This document shows positions 22,119-33,041 of a stretch of 64,000 nucleotides of DNA, in pieces; the stretch's first letter is position 1; the number at the start of each line of letters is the position of its first letter. Origin of the DNA: Eutreptiella sp. 'Long Island Sound 2002' (taxonomy: Eukaryota > Euglenozoa > Euglenophyceae > Eutreptiales > Eutreptiaceae); NCBI GenBank assembly GCA_964036045.1, contig OZ038378.1:172429285-172493284 (forward strand). The letters run 5' to 3'. Position numbers and translations under genes: made by a program. The notes under the pieces were generated by a model. The model was not told the origin of the DNA. It searched no databases and saw only the letters and a list, made by a program, of their open reading frames with translations.

Positions 22119-24680
22119 GTCCCCTCCGTGACTTTCTGCAATCCTCCAGACAATCCGCCGCCCTGCGTGACCGCCAGCGGGAACGGGGCGATGGGGGCTT
22201 AACAGGGCGGTCGCGAAGGATAATCACACTTTTTTTGGGGGGGGGCGGGATAAGGACTGCCCTAATTGCCGGTCCACCGCCGTCAGGTACCCTCCTTCTG
22301 CTGGGCTGGCGTTGACGGACGCCGCAATTGTTTTTTTTTACGCCCTCTAGCCCATCCCACTACAACCGCCTGGCACAATGAAGGCGGCTGAAACAGAGTG
22401 CGCGCGGAGTGCAGGGCAGTCAGCGGCCAGTCACCATTTGGCGTGTGGATGCAAAGGTACTATGAGCAGCGAAAGACGCAAGGGCCGTGGCGTTGGAAAC
22501 ATTGCAAGGCCCCATCGTTGCGGAGCTGAAAGCTATGACACTTTGGGGGCACCGGAAATCCGACCCACACACCGCGCTCCTCGGCTCCATCCAGGCGTTC
22601 GATGGCCTGCGTCTCTGCCTTTGTGGTGCACCCAAGTGAACCGCACCTGCCCTCCCGTCTCCTGAATTGGGGGGTGGGAACTGCTTGTCGCACTGTCCCT
22701 TCTTTGCCATGGGAGCCAGGGACGCCCTTGCAGCACAACGCACAGCCTTCGTGCGGCGTTCACCTGCCATTTGCGGCTCGTCCGCAACAGTTACGCAAGC
22801 GCGGCACCACCTTGGCCAAGAGGAGGCATCGTGGGGCACTGTGCAGTGGTGGCAAGCGCAATCGGACGGCTACCCCCAATAATCACGAGTATTTAACTGA
22901 ACAATCGCAGGCCATGTGATGCAGATTCGCAAGTCAGCCGGCATCTTGTGGGGACAGCGGTTCCCGTTCAGTCGAATGTTGCCACGGGGTCCAACCGCAT
23001 GCCTACCCCAACTCTCTGACCCCGTCATACGCGGTTGCCAGATGTTGGAATGGCAGCTCTCCCGCTTTGTCACAGCACCAGGCAAATTGGATTGTGCGTG
23101 ATTTAACACTCTGGTGTCCCTTGCGCAGACAATTGTGGACCTGCAATGTAGGAGAACCCGCCTGTTGGGCTGCCTGTCTGCCCGTATGTACACGCAGTGC
23201 AGAGTGCCTTATTGACGATTGTGGACACCTTCATAGGATTGTGATCTGTTGCTGCACTTGGGTCGTGCAGGGCCGTTCCTTGGGTGGAGGAGAAAATAGC
23301 AAAACATTACGCGTGATGAAAGCGTATCGCACAGGGCAGCAGCTGGCTGACAATTGTTGTGCCAGTCAAAAATAGTCGTCAATGTGTCACTGACCCGGTG
23401 GTGGTGGCCTGAGAGCTGTTAGGATTGAAGTTGCAGCGGTTCGTAGTCACACTTCAGCGGGCTTCCTCACACAAATGGCCATCAACTACGGGCAGTTGGC
23501 AGGCAACCGACGATAGCTGGCCCTTAGCCTAGTGACTGTCCTTAGTTATACAGAATCTTGGTCTTGTAGGAGAGCCTCCTTGCTGGACTGGAAATTTCCA
23601 GGGGCGTCTGTGGTCATCTGGGTCGTGCAATGAGCGTCGAGGTGACCATTTACAGCTCACCCCTCCGGCCCGAACTCCTGAATCAAGTTCGAGTCTTCCG
23701 CTTGGGGCCAAGCTGTTGGGGAAGGGAACCCTGCGCACTGTACACCACGTACTACGCACACTCGTTGCACAATGCAGACTGCACGCCGCAGACCGCACAC
23801 GGTACACTGCACAGTGCACGCAGCGTGCTATGTTTCCGATCACACAATTTTTTGAAAGAAATACGACCCCAAGGGTGTTTTTTGGGTGTGCTGGGGTCAG
23901 AAGGGGAAGGGAGGTACGGCAGGGCGCTTTCTGCAGCAGCGTGCCACGCCTGGCCCTGTGTCCTGTGGCATCGGCTTTGAGTAGTGACATGATGATGCCA
24001 TGGCCCAGGGGTGCTACAGGGAGGCAGGGGGGAAGTTTAGCCCCTCCCCCCCCTGCCCTTGTGGTGGATTCCTTCCTCAGAAGGCGAACAGGTTAGGCAC
24101 CCGGAAGCACCAACCGGCATACTCATTCAGCCTTGATCCCCCCCCCCCCCCCCACCCTCGTAAAAATGATTTTCCCCGGCTGCTGGGGTTAGCTGAGTGG
24201 GCTCCCTACCTCTCCCATTTTTTTGAACCTGCCCCCTTAACCCTGAGCCCAATGCGCGGACAACCAACCCACCAATCCACGAGTGGAGGATTTCCTGCCA
24301 AAAAGGCGAAAATGCCATGCACATACCCAGACTCACCAACCGGCGTACTCACTCAGCTTGTATGGCACACCCTCCCCGCCCTTCCCCCAATTTAAGTCCC
24401 CCCACCCCACTACAGTGACTGCCCGAGACTTCCCAGCCCATCTGCGGGTGTGACAACAACCATCACACAAGTGCCTGGCAAACACATGGCCTCTAATGTT
24501 CACAGGCCCTAAATTCGCAGTGAATGGGTTGAATATGCGTCTTTTTCTTCGCCCAAGGTCACTCGATGTGAGGTGACCGGGGGTCCAAGGTGGAAGGGGC
24601 TGGGAGGGTTGCGCACCTCCTCACCTTGCTGCAAAGCCCCGTTCCATGCAACTCTCTCCGGCTCACTACAACGTCTGCAG

Positions 24681-25049
24681 GAACTTGATGGCGAGATCGA
24701 GGACGAGGCGGACTACGGGCACGACTCAGAGGATGACTATGAGTACGTGTTCGAGACATACGTGCCGGACGCAGCCCCCGACGGGACCTCGCCGCACTCG
24801 CGCGACTCGCCCCAGTCGGGGGGCACCAGCCCTCTGCGGCCCCCGTCCGCCGGCAACTTCTTGTCGCCGAACAAGCGGTCCTTCGCGCTCTCGAGCGTCA
24901 ACATCAGCTACGATGACATGAAGGCGGTGATGCTGTGCAAGAGCATTCACGAGGAGACGGAGGAGAGGGTGTCGGACTTCAATCGCCGGGTCAAGGGCGG
25001 GACGGTGGAGATGGTGTCGTTCAGCAGCCTCGATGAGGCGTTGCAGTAG
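24681..25049 (+). CDS. NEK kinase exon 4 (proposed): acidic C-terminal tail
   Basis: Acceptor ACGTCTGCAG|GA in phase 0, stop TAG at 25047-25049. The 122 residues start acidic (ELDGEIEDEADYGHDSEDDY), pass through a Ser/Pro-rich stretch (SPHSRDSPQSGGTSPLRPPS) and end with a helical, charged segment (SIHEETEERVSDFNRRVKGG). GC3 bias is strong. No known domain is recognised. It is attached to the kinase because phase, composition and donor type agree and no start codon is available locally. It could instead belong to a separate gene. Confidence 0.6.
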   Translation, partial: ELDGEIEDEADYGHDSEDDYEYVFETYVPDAAPDGTSPHSRDSPQSGGTSPLRPPSAGNFLSPNKRSFALSSVNISYDDMKAVMLCKSIHEETEERVSDFNRRVKGGTVEMVSFSSLDEALQ

Positions 25050-25200
25050 CCGCCCCGAAGGGCGCTGATGGAGGACCCTGTGGCCTGGGCTGTTCACGAG
25101 GAATGGGATCCCACCATTTCACGGGACGGTGGTGGTAGGGCTCAAGGGCGTGTGTGCGGCGGACTGACAGAGGGTGGCTCACCGACGGGTTGGGCAGTGA

Positions 25201-25262
25201 TGTACACCGTAGGAGGGGGGCTAACCCCCCTGGACCCCCCTCCCCCCAGACCCCCCTCCTCC
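25201..25262. repeat. Fragment of the poly-C element family
   Basis: TGTACACCGTAGGAGG and the following C-rich stretch match 5850-5900 inside the 5831-6021 element. It lies 150 bp after the kinase stop. Confidence 0.5.
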
Positions 25263-25399
25263 CCTTCCAACGTTTGAGGCTGACAGCCAAAAAATTGCTT
25301 CGGCGCCTTCGGCACCGAGAGGATTTACGCTTAAATTTGTTTTGCCCGCTTTCGGCGGAGACCATAAGGGGACCCAAGAAGATGGGGGTCCCAGCCAAG

Positions 25400-25532
25400 C
25401 CCCCCCCCCCTTTCCTTCAGACCCCCCCCCTTTCCTTCAGACCCCCCCCTTTCCTTCAGACCCCCCCCTTTCCTTCAGACCCCCCCCCTTTCCTTCAGAC
25501 CCCCCCCCTTTCCTTCAGACCCCCCCCCCCCT
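25400..25532 (+). repeat. Tandem 19-20-bp repeat of C-tract plus TTTCCTTCAGAC
   Basis: Six consecutive units, each a run of 7-10 C followed by TTTCCTTCAGAC. Each unit looks like a perfect polypyrimidine tract and 3' splice acceptor (CCTTCAG|AC). Confidence 0.95.
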
Positions 25533-25651
25533 CTAGTACATCGCTGGGGTTGGGTTGGGTTGGGCCAGGGCCTCACGCATGCGGGGGATTGCAGGCCTGC
25601 GCGTCCCTCCCTCTGCGGCGCTGGTCCCAAATCCGGTGCTGTCCGGTTCTC

Positions 25652-25818
25652 AGGCCGAGCGGACCAGGGCAGCCCCCATGGACCCCACCGTAGCGCGGGT
25701 GAGCGGGAGAAGCCATCACGGGGCCGGTGTGTGTGTGTGTGGGCCGGCGCGTACGGGGGATTGGGGGTCGACGGTGTGCACATGCGCGTGGGGGTGTACC
25801 GGGGGGGGGGGGGGGGGG
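25652..25818 (-). repeat. 155-bp dispersed repeat, inverted copy
   Basis: Reverse complement of 7306-7460, nearly identical. It ends in a run of about 19 G at 25800-25818, matching the poly-C border of the other copy. Confidence 0.85.
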
Positions 25819-26519
25819 CATGGGGGAGTGTGTGTGTGCCCCGTGCTCCGGGGCCCCGGTGGAGGAGGTTTGGGGGGGCCTGACGCCGAGCCCACCGGGA
25901 GAGATAAGGGCCAGGGCAACACAGCCTCCCGGTCACCAAGACATGCTACGGGCCGCCCACGACGGAGGGTGGGCTCTGCGGGTGACGTTCGACCACTTTT
26001 CTACTTTTGGGTGTGTTTGCGTCACTGGCAGCTGCGGCACGTCACACTGTCGTGGGCGCTGATTCCCCCACTGCATTGCCCCCCCCCCGTCGGTCGGGGA
26101 CTGGCGGAATGTGAAGCCACCGGTGCCGGCGGGTGTGTGCACGCCACGGGGGCAATCCGCACCAATCGTGAGCCGTGGGACACGCGCTGCGTTCTTCGCG
26201 AAGCCCCCCCACCCCCATACGCCCCCCCCACAAATGACCTCGCTCACAAAAGCAGGTCTCACAAAAGGCATGGCACTGGGCACTGGGGGTATTACCAGCA
26301 TTTGTGGGACCCCCACCCCCCCGTGTCTTGATGTATCCCCCGGCCCTCATTGGGAAGGGGTATGACCTCAAACAGGCGGCTCCACAGGCCCTCGCCCCTC
26401 GCGGAAATGGCCGTTTCAATGCCTCAGCAGCCACCCGCTGCCCTATGTCCTCTCACTGGCACCCCTTGTCCTTTCCCCTTGTCCCCATGCCCAGGGCTTC
26501 TTTTAACAACTCAGCACGT

Positions 26520-26660
26520 CAGGGGGGGGGCTCAGGGGAACCCCCCCCCCCCCCCAAAAGATTGGGCCCAATTTCCCTCCGGACCTTCGGTCTAAAATTT
26601 TCCCTGGTGCCTTCGGTGCCGGTTAGTTTAGACCAAAATTTTCTTTGGCGCCTGTAAAAA
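26520..26660. repeat. Poly-C/G-bordered repeat with TTCGGTGCC motif
   Basis: Contains paired motifs CGGACCTTCGGTCTAAAATT and GCCTTCGGTGCCGGTTAG in inverted arrangement around AAAATTTTC. Related motifs lie at 25295-25325 and 54820-54850. Bordered by G- and C-runs. Confidence 0.45.
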
Positions 26661-29214
26661 CTGTTCACCACTGGGGGGGGGTGGGGGGCTGGACCCACCC
26701 ATGCCCCCCCCCCCCCCCCTAGACGCCCCCCATTTCAAAGGAGCCCTGCCCATGCCTGCCAGACTCAAGGCTGTTGCTCATGCCACCCAAAAGAAGCCCA
26801 CCGGCAACAGAGAGCTGATGAGAAATCGCGGGTATCAGGCAGCGTCAGGTGACCCAGCGCCAGCCACAGACTCCGGCGGGCCGAGGGGTCGTAGCATGAA
26901 GGTCTCCGAAATTGCGACCCAGGGCAATGGGCGCCAGGGATTTCGGGGTGATGCAGATATGCCAATGGAAAGTGCCCCAAGCATGCCAACTTCTTGTGTC
27001 GTTTCGAACTCCAGCGGTTATTCAACGGTTCGTGTCCGGTTTGTTCTTCCACTCTCTTCTTGTCACGTTGTGAGCCTTTCGAAGTTGGAAGCAATGTGGG
27101 CGAAAGAGGAAAAAGGAACCCCAGCCGCCTACCCTTTTGAACTGCTATCCAGTTACGGACTCTGATTGTCGCCCATGAATTTCATGTTGCTTTTAGGGGA
27201 CGGAGTGCACTCTGAACCATCTCCCTGAATGCAAGCAGGCCTCTTCTCATCAGGCGGCAGTTGTGTGTTGGTGATTCAGATACAGGCAGGCGATAAGGTT
27301 TGGGTATTTCCCAACCATTGTCTCTTGCTGTGGCAAACCACGAGCAAGTGCTTTCTCATATTTGGGGGGCGGCTTAATCTTGTGTGGCTCTGAAGCTAAT
27401 GGTCAAGATCTCTATCGCCAGTAATTGTGTGCAGATCCTGCGAAAACTGCTTTCGGGTGAAACATGTTTTTCTGGGTGCCAGTCGCTTTGTAAGAGGCAA
27501 TCAGGTGTCTGCCAAGCAGCTGGAGTTGATGTTCTGGAGGGATACCTACGCTCCTGTGTTTAGGATCACCGTTTCCGATATATGCAGTACCCAACCGCTC
27601 GAGATGATGGTGTGGGCAGTATGCGCTGAGGGGGTTGGGGCACAGAGCAGTAACAGGCACATAAGGGGGGCAGACTCTCTGCGAGGTGGACTTGCCGAAG
27701 GCAATGGAATTTCATGGCAAATTTTGAGGGTTTTTTTTTTGGAGGGGGTACCCTGATAGGGGAGGTGGGGTTCCTGAAAAACGAAGGAAAATTTTGGTAC
27801 TGTGGGAAACAAACAGGGAGGGCCACATGGATGGATGGGTGGTCTCTAGACTGGTGCTGTAATTTCTTGGACGCTACCGGATCAATGTTGATATTTCATG
27901 TCTCTGTGGGTACATCAAAACCAGGTGCAGGGGCATTTGGTTGTTGACCGACCAGCGCATTCCCTAGGGCATTCGCAGGACCACTTGAGGACCCCTCTAC
28001 CCCTGTCCCTTGCACACATCTTGGCACATAGCATCCTTAACATTGAAGGAAGTATTTCGGATAAGGAACGGCTTCTGAATTTTTCTGCTTCACTTTTTTC
28101 CCAATGCGAAAATTCCTGCCGTGGTGCCAAATGGTGCTACATGGCACCCAATCAGTTTATACATACTCCCATTGTCACCAAGTAATCACCCAGCAACAGC
28201 CCAATGGTGCCCAGGTGTTGTTGGAGGTCACCTAGGAATTTGTAATTTTCCAGCCAACCAAACCCATGCCGGCTTGAAAACAGGGAAGTCCTCGCCGGTG
28301 GGGCTACATAGCGGATCTGAGAAATTCTATTGCTGATGGGATGTCCACCTTGCAGGCGTTTTGCCCCAAGCAATGAACCCTCAAATGGCTGAGTGTGTGA
28401 TGATCCATGAGATCCATCAAAATAATCCATCATCTAAGGCCAAACCCCATCGTTACACCAAACTCGTATCAGATTGGGTATTTGCAGTGTTTTAGAATGG
28501 GTTCGGATTCAATATTTGCGATTTGGGATCATCCAAGGCCATCATCCATCGGCCCATCCACAATCAGGGTCATGATGCAAATATAAAATGGTGACCTAGA
28601 TTGGGGGTGGGATGATGCATGATGATGATAAATTGGAGATGCTAAATCCAAACCTATTCCAAAAACCACTTGTACATTGATGTTTGCTATAGTCTAGACC
28701 GGACCTATTGTGTTTGGTGTGAAAGTGAGTATTGCCTTTAGAATCAAAGCAAGGGAAACCACCACACCACCATCCCACCAAACCTCCGTCGAAACAGCTC
28801 CATTTTGTAATGTTGTAGATAGTCTAGTACAAGTAGTTTTTCAAACTGGAGAGCGGGCATCTCTGAGGTCTCATCATCATCTTTGTTATCTTCATCCAAT
28901 GCACAATTAGGGTCACAGTTTTAGATTCTCAAGGCAACACTCACTTTCACACCAAAGCAACGTCGGAATCAGTCCGTTCTAGACAAATACAGACATATTG
29001 GTACACGCAATTTTTTTTTTTGGAATTGGTTCAAATTCGGCATCCCAACCCAACTGCATAAGCACTTGTCCCACTCTGCCCACACAAACCCTATGGATTC
29101 AAGAAGCCACGCGAGCTCAAGGGAAAGAGGGGAAGAGGGCACAAGGGAAATCCCTCCCCGGGCTGTACACTATGGAATTTTTACAATGGAATCATTTGCT
29201 CACACTCAATACGC
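26661..29214. other. Intergenic stretch, no supportable gene
   Basis: Mixed-composition DNA with short open frames (for example 26701-27165 and 27427-27756) that lack GC3 bias, splice sites or recognisable domains. From 28400 it becomes more A/T-rich with CATCATCC-type motifs. Confidence 0.55.
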
Positions 29215-29465
29215 CTCGGTGTGTGCTATGTGTGTGCTGTACAACAATTTCTATTTTAACACCTATACATACTATGGGGTTTGCGTGTGCAAAGTGGGTG
29301 TGTGCACAAACCCGGTTCCACCAGGGAATCTGTGTGCACTCATTGTGCCGCGGCTCTGTGCTATGTATGTGCTGTACAACACATCCTATATAGGTACGTT
29401 GCAATGAGTCACATGCACACCTGGGTGTTTGCCTGCGCAAACTGGGTGTGCGCACACATTCCATG
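29215..29465. repeat. Imperfect tandem duplication of about 135 bp
   Basis: GTGCTGTACAACA occurs at about 29235 and 29368, each followed by related sequence that includes TGTGCGCACACA- or GTGTGTGCACAAA-like stretches. The two units are clearly diverged. Confidence 0.45.
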
Positions 29466-29504
29466 GTGTGTGGTGTATTGACCTGAGAAAGGGCTTCAAA
29501 TCAG

Positions 29505-29570
29505 TCATGGCCGTGGCTAAGTGGTAAATGCTGAAGCTGCGCAACCTGTATACAAGAGTTTGAATGACAT
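29505..29570 (+). repeat. Possible tRNA-derived SINE head (A and B box)
   Basis: TGGCTAAGTGG (29514-29524) fits the pol III A box TRGCNNAGYGG exactly. GAGTTTGAATGA (29556-29567) is a poor B box (about 7 of 11 positions). Spacing is tRNA-like. There is no folding acceptor stem, so it is not a functional tRNA gene. Confidence 0.3.
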
Positions 29571-30499
29571 TTTTACTTGTGTATGCAAGTTGTGAACTCG
29601 GGATTCCGGTCGGTACAACGGGTAATTTGTATGCGCAATCAACAAGTATTGTGTGTGCAGCAAACCCTTCTCTGGTTTGCGCGCAAAGGAACCAACAATT
29701 GTAACCAACAATGCTGGTCTGTACACTTGGCACCCCCTGGCCAGGTCAGTACACCAAGGAATTTATGCACACACACCCCTTGCTCGGTCCATACATACAG
29801 GGAAGTTGGGTGCACCATGTGTGCCTAAATTCCTGGGTGTACCGACTGGAACCCTGGTCAATCTGGCGATTGTATGCTTGGTGTGCCAAACGGACTTGGC
29901 AAGTGCAGGGGATGGGGGGTCAAGGGAACAGAGTAGGGCAGGAGGCCACCAGGAGGTGCACCACCCTAGCAAGTACAGGGCCAGAGCCTAGGTCAGGTTG
30001 GAACTAGATGTGGAGGACCCACCATGCGCTTCCTTTGGATGACACAAATACAGGATCTCACATAAAACCATTTCGGCACATGCCGTGCTTCTGAAGACAA
30101 ACCAATTTGTGCATGCCTTGTCATCAATATTTTGGTATGTAGCCATTGCTTCCCGTTGTGGACACAATTCTAAAAAGCGATGGTTGCTCTTGCCCAAAGA
30201 GTGCTTGCTTAACTGGCTCATTGGACCCCAATAAAGCCTTGTTATCCGCTCGCTCAGAACAAGAAAGTTGAATTGGCATAAGGAGATATCAAAAGTGGTC
30301 AAGAATGATGCAAGGCGTAAATAACAAACACAAACAAAAGCACTGGCACAAGAGAACTAGCACAATGGAGTGCAATGGCACCAACTGAGCCCCCCCGCCC
30401 CCCAACACAAAAAAAGGCAGCAAAATTTTTGTCCAATATCAAAATATGTATGGGGCAGTGTTTGTCTAGCGTGCCATTTGTATTGGGTACTACAGGGCA

Positions 30500-30665
30500 G
30501 AGAAGAGTAGAATGGCTACAAAGCCCCTGCCATATCAGGGACTGCAAAGCAGAGACAGTCTGGCTATATGACTGCTGCCATATAGGGGTTCCCAAAATAG
30601 GAACACATCAAAGTGGCTACATAACCCCTGCTGTGTCAGGTCCCAAGAAGGGGGGGCTTGGATAG
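30500..30665 (+). repeat. Degenerate tandem repeat with GGCTACATAACCCCTGC
   Basis: About three 50-55-bp units of GTGGCTACATAACCCCTGCT, TATCAGG and a CCCAAAAT-type spacer. The same family is at 40630-41010, and its core matches the reverse complement of the 85-bp tandem array at 53581-53870. Confidence 0.5.
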
Positions 30666-32140
30666 CGCTTGGTAATGCACCACTTGCGAGCATTGGAGCC
30701 TCACAAGATGCCTCGCACACTAACATCTCAGTCTTTGTTCATGTTTGGGGTGGTTCCTAACAAGATGCATTTTCATACAAACCGTGTGCTCCCTGCCACA
30801 TGAACTCTGAGTGTACATTGCACAAATTGCACCGCCTTTTCGGAACACAGCCCACCCCGTTGGACTACGCTTTCAATCATGGTCTTACTAGCAGTTCTGG
30901 AAGGAAATAGGCAGTAGGCGGCATCAGTTCAGATTTCTCTGTTGCTGTCCTGCACTGATGTGTTGTGTGTGTGGTCCTTTGGTGCATTTGTTTTTTGTGC
31001 GCGTGGCACAGACATAGAGGGTTTACACCGGACGCGGTGCGGAAATTAAAGTGCGCCGGGCCCTGCAGGTGAGGAATCCGCGACCTACTGAACAGCCAAG
31101 ATGGGCTACTGCACCTGTGTGCAGTCCATCAGTTGCTTGCCTAGTTCTCACCCCATGCGCCATGCATGGGGACGCTTACCATCAACAAGAGAGCCAAGGT
31201 GAGGTGCTACACCACAATGTGCAGGCGAGAGCACCCCAGGGGCCTTTATGCCCTTGAACATGAATATCATCCATGTTGGTGATCAACGTTGCTCAAAAGC
31301 GGGCATGTGCGCTTATCAGTGTGTTCTGCAAGGAGGCCAATGATGGTTGTTGCAAAGTAGCAAATCGCATGTTGGAGATAGTCTATTATCCCTGACTGCC
31401 AATCAAAGCCCCCACAAACATGCGAAACCACACAATATGTAGCCCAAAAACGGTGGTTCCTTGTCACATGGGGCAAGAACCCCTTCCCCTTCCCGTAGCC
31501 AAATGGGGTAAGTGACCCTTGAAACATGCATCGCACTGCAGCACCCTGCCGCAACCCAGAATGCCAGTCCTTGGGTACTGAGAGACATCACCGGTACCCA
31601 AGGTACGGTTCTTAAGTCGCCATATGTACCCCCACCCGAATCGTCAGTTGTGTTGGGAAGACTGCAACGCACGTGCTCTTCCAATGCCAGTATTTACCTG
31701 TAGCACCAAATATCATTGCCAAAGCCTTTGGTCTGGTATGGGACTTTGGGTGGTGGGGGTTCTAAGTTTTTAGAGTGTTGGGCATGGGCGCCCGAGACTA
31801 CCAGTAGGAAGCGCATCACTTGGCCAACGACTTACAGCCATTCGTGCAGAGAAAGTCTATGTTTGCCAAGGGGTCATGATGCCGGTTGGCGAAGGCAGTA
31901 CCACGGTCTGCAGCAGGGTACATTCCGAATTCAGCCAAATTTTGCTTGACATGTTGAATGACATTCAGGGGAAAATCAATGACAGGTAGGGTGTGGCTTC
32001 TGTTGACAGTTCCCAACAACAACCAGGGGGGATTGAACATGCTTTGTATGGAGCGTGGTTCGTGGACGGAGATGAAAGAAACACGCAATCGCCATTGCCG
32101 GCCAGCAAGTGTCAGTCCACCATCATTTTCGTTTCTTCAG
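30666..32140. other. Intergenic stretch upstream of the hydrolase gene
   Basis: No frame with coding bias. The last ten bases (GTTTCTTCAG, 32131-32140) form an acceptor-like site immediately before the hydrolase start. Confidence 0.5.
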
Positions 32141-32156
32141 ACAACGGTTCATAGCA

Positions 32157-33041
32157 ATGCTTCGTAGTGTACCTGTCACTGCTATGTCTGTGTTTAGGCT
32201 TCAACGTGAAGATCACGTTGAGCTGCGCGGCGTGTGTTGGGAGCCTTCCGGCGCTGCCACTGCGGCCATATGCCTCATCCACGACTTTGCCGAGCACATG
32301 GGCCGCTATGAGCACGTGGCTGCACACTTCTGCGCGCAGGGGGTCGCACTGCTGGGCATCGATTTGCGCGGCCATGGCCTCACGAAGGGCCAGCACGCCT
32401 CCTCAATACACGTGGCTCTCGCGGACGTGTCCGCGCTTCTGGAGCATGCGGCGGCCCGCTTCACCGGCGCGCCCCGCATTCTCTACGGCCACGGCACGGG
32501 GGGCGCCGTGGTGAGCAACTACGTGTTGCGTACCCGGCTCTCGCCCGGCGCCGTGGCCGGGGTGGTGGTCACCAACCCGTGTTTCCGGGCGCGTTGGTGG
32601 CCCATCGAGGCCGAGCGTCTCCTCTGCAAGACGCTGCACGCGCTGCGGCCCGACAAAGTTGTCGCAACGACCGACATCTCGGAGCGCCTCTCGCATGATC
32701 TCTCCGTCGGCACCGCCTACGCCAGCGACCCGCTGGTGCTCCGGGACGTCCCGCTTGGGGCCGCCTTCGTGCTGAAGGCGGCCGGCGAGTGGGCGCTGGC
32801 GCATGCGCGCCAGTGGGACCAGCGGGTGCCGCTGCTTGTCATGCACGGCGTCGCGGACCCTGTCACGGACCCGGAGCACAGCAAAGCGTTTGCAGGCGCG
32901 GCCCAAGGGGCAGCTCAGCTGAAGCTCTGGGACCGCATGTACCACGACCCGCACCACGAGATCAATCAGGCGGAGGTGCTGGCGTACACATGTGCGTGGC
33001 TGAACAAAGTGGTCACCGGTGTCCAAGCGGCGAGCGCCTGA
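32157..33041 (+). CDS. Monoacylglycerol-lipase-like alpha/beta hydrolase lacking the nucleophile serine
   Basis: Intronless, 294 residues, the usual length for Hydrolase_4/S33 monoacylglycerol lipase-type proteins. ATG at 32157, 16 nt after an acceptor-like TTTCTTCAG; Met10 at 32184 is an alternative. Family landmarks: LLGIDLRGHGLTKGQ (residues 65-79), the cap region, HGVADPVTDPEHS with acid D234, and YHDPHHE with base H263. The nucleophile elbow, normally G-H-S-T/M-G-G, reads GHGTGG: residue 113 is glycine (GGC, 32493-32495), one base from serine AGC. The oxyanion HG motif also reads HDFAEHMGRY instead of HGxxEH. These two changes suggest a pseudoenzyme, or less likely a sequence error plus a natural variant. 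GC3-rich throughout, no signal peptide, probably cytosolic. Confidence 0.85.
   Translation: MLRSVPVTAMSVFRLQREDHVELRGVCWEPSGAATAAICLIHDFAEHMGRYEHVAAHFCAQGVALLGIDLRGHGLTKGQHASSIHVALADVSALLEHAAARFTGAPRILYGHGTGGAVVSNYVLRTRLSPGAVAGVVVTNPCFRARWWPIEAERLLCKTLHALRPDKVVATTDISERLSHDLSVGTAYASDPLVLRDVPLGAAFVLKAAGEWALAHARQWDQRVPLLVMHGVADPVTDPEHSKAFAGAAQGAAQLKLWDRMYHDPHHEINQAEVLAYTCAWLNKVVTGVQAASA

Larger units (their letters stand above)
17967..25049 (+). other. Gene model: NEK-family serine/threonine kinase (4 exons)
   Basis: Exons 17967-18320, 19350-19646, 21270-22118 and 24681-25049 join in phase 0 at all three junctions to give about 622 residues. The kinase domain fills residues 9 to about 275; the rest is an Ala/Pro-rich tail with an acidic, Ser-rich C-terminus. 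NEK (NIMA-related) kinases regulate centrosomes, cilia and mitotic entry. The assignment rests on the HRDLKPGN and AFEARNLLAVV regions and on the IVMEYCAGGDL hinge, which resemble NEKs more than other kinases. A 5' untranslated acceptor (CCGAATAG at 17936) lies 30 nt before the ATG. If the last intron is not spliced, exon 3 ends at a stop at 22200-22202 instead. Confidence 0.8.

Noticed and set aside
29511-29580. Functional tRNA gene
   Set aside because: Acceptor stem and T-arm do not pair; only the A box is convincing.
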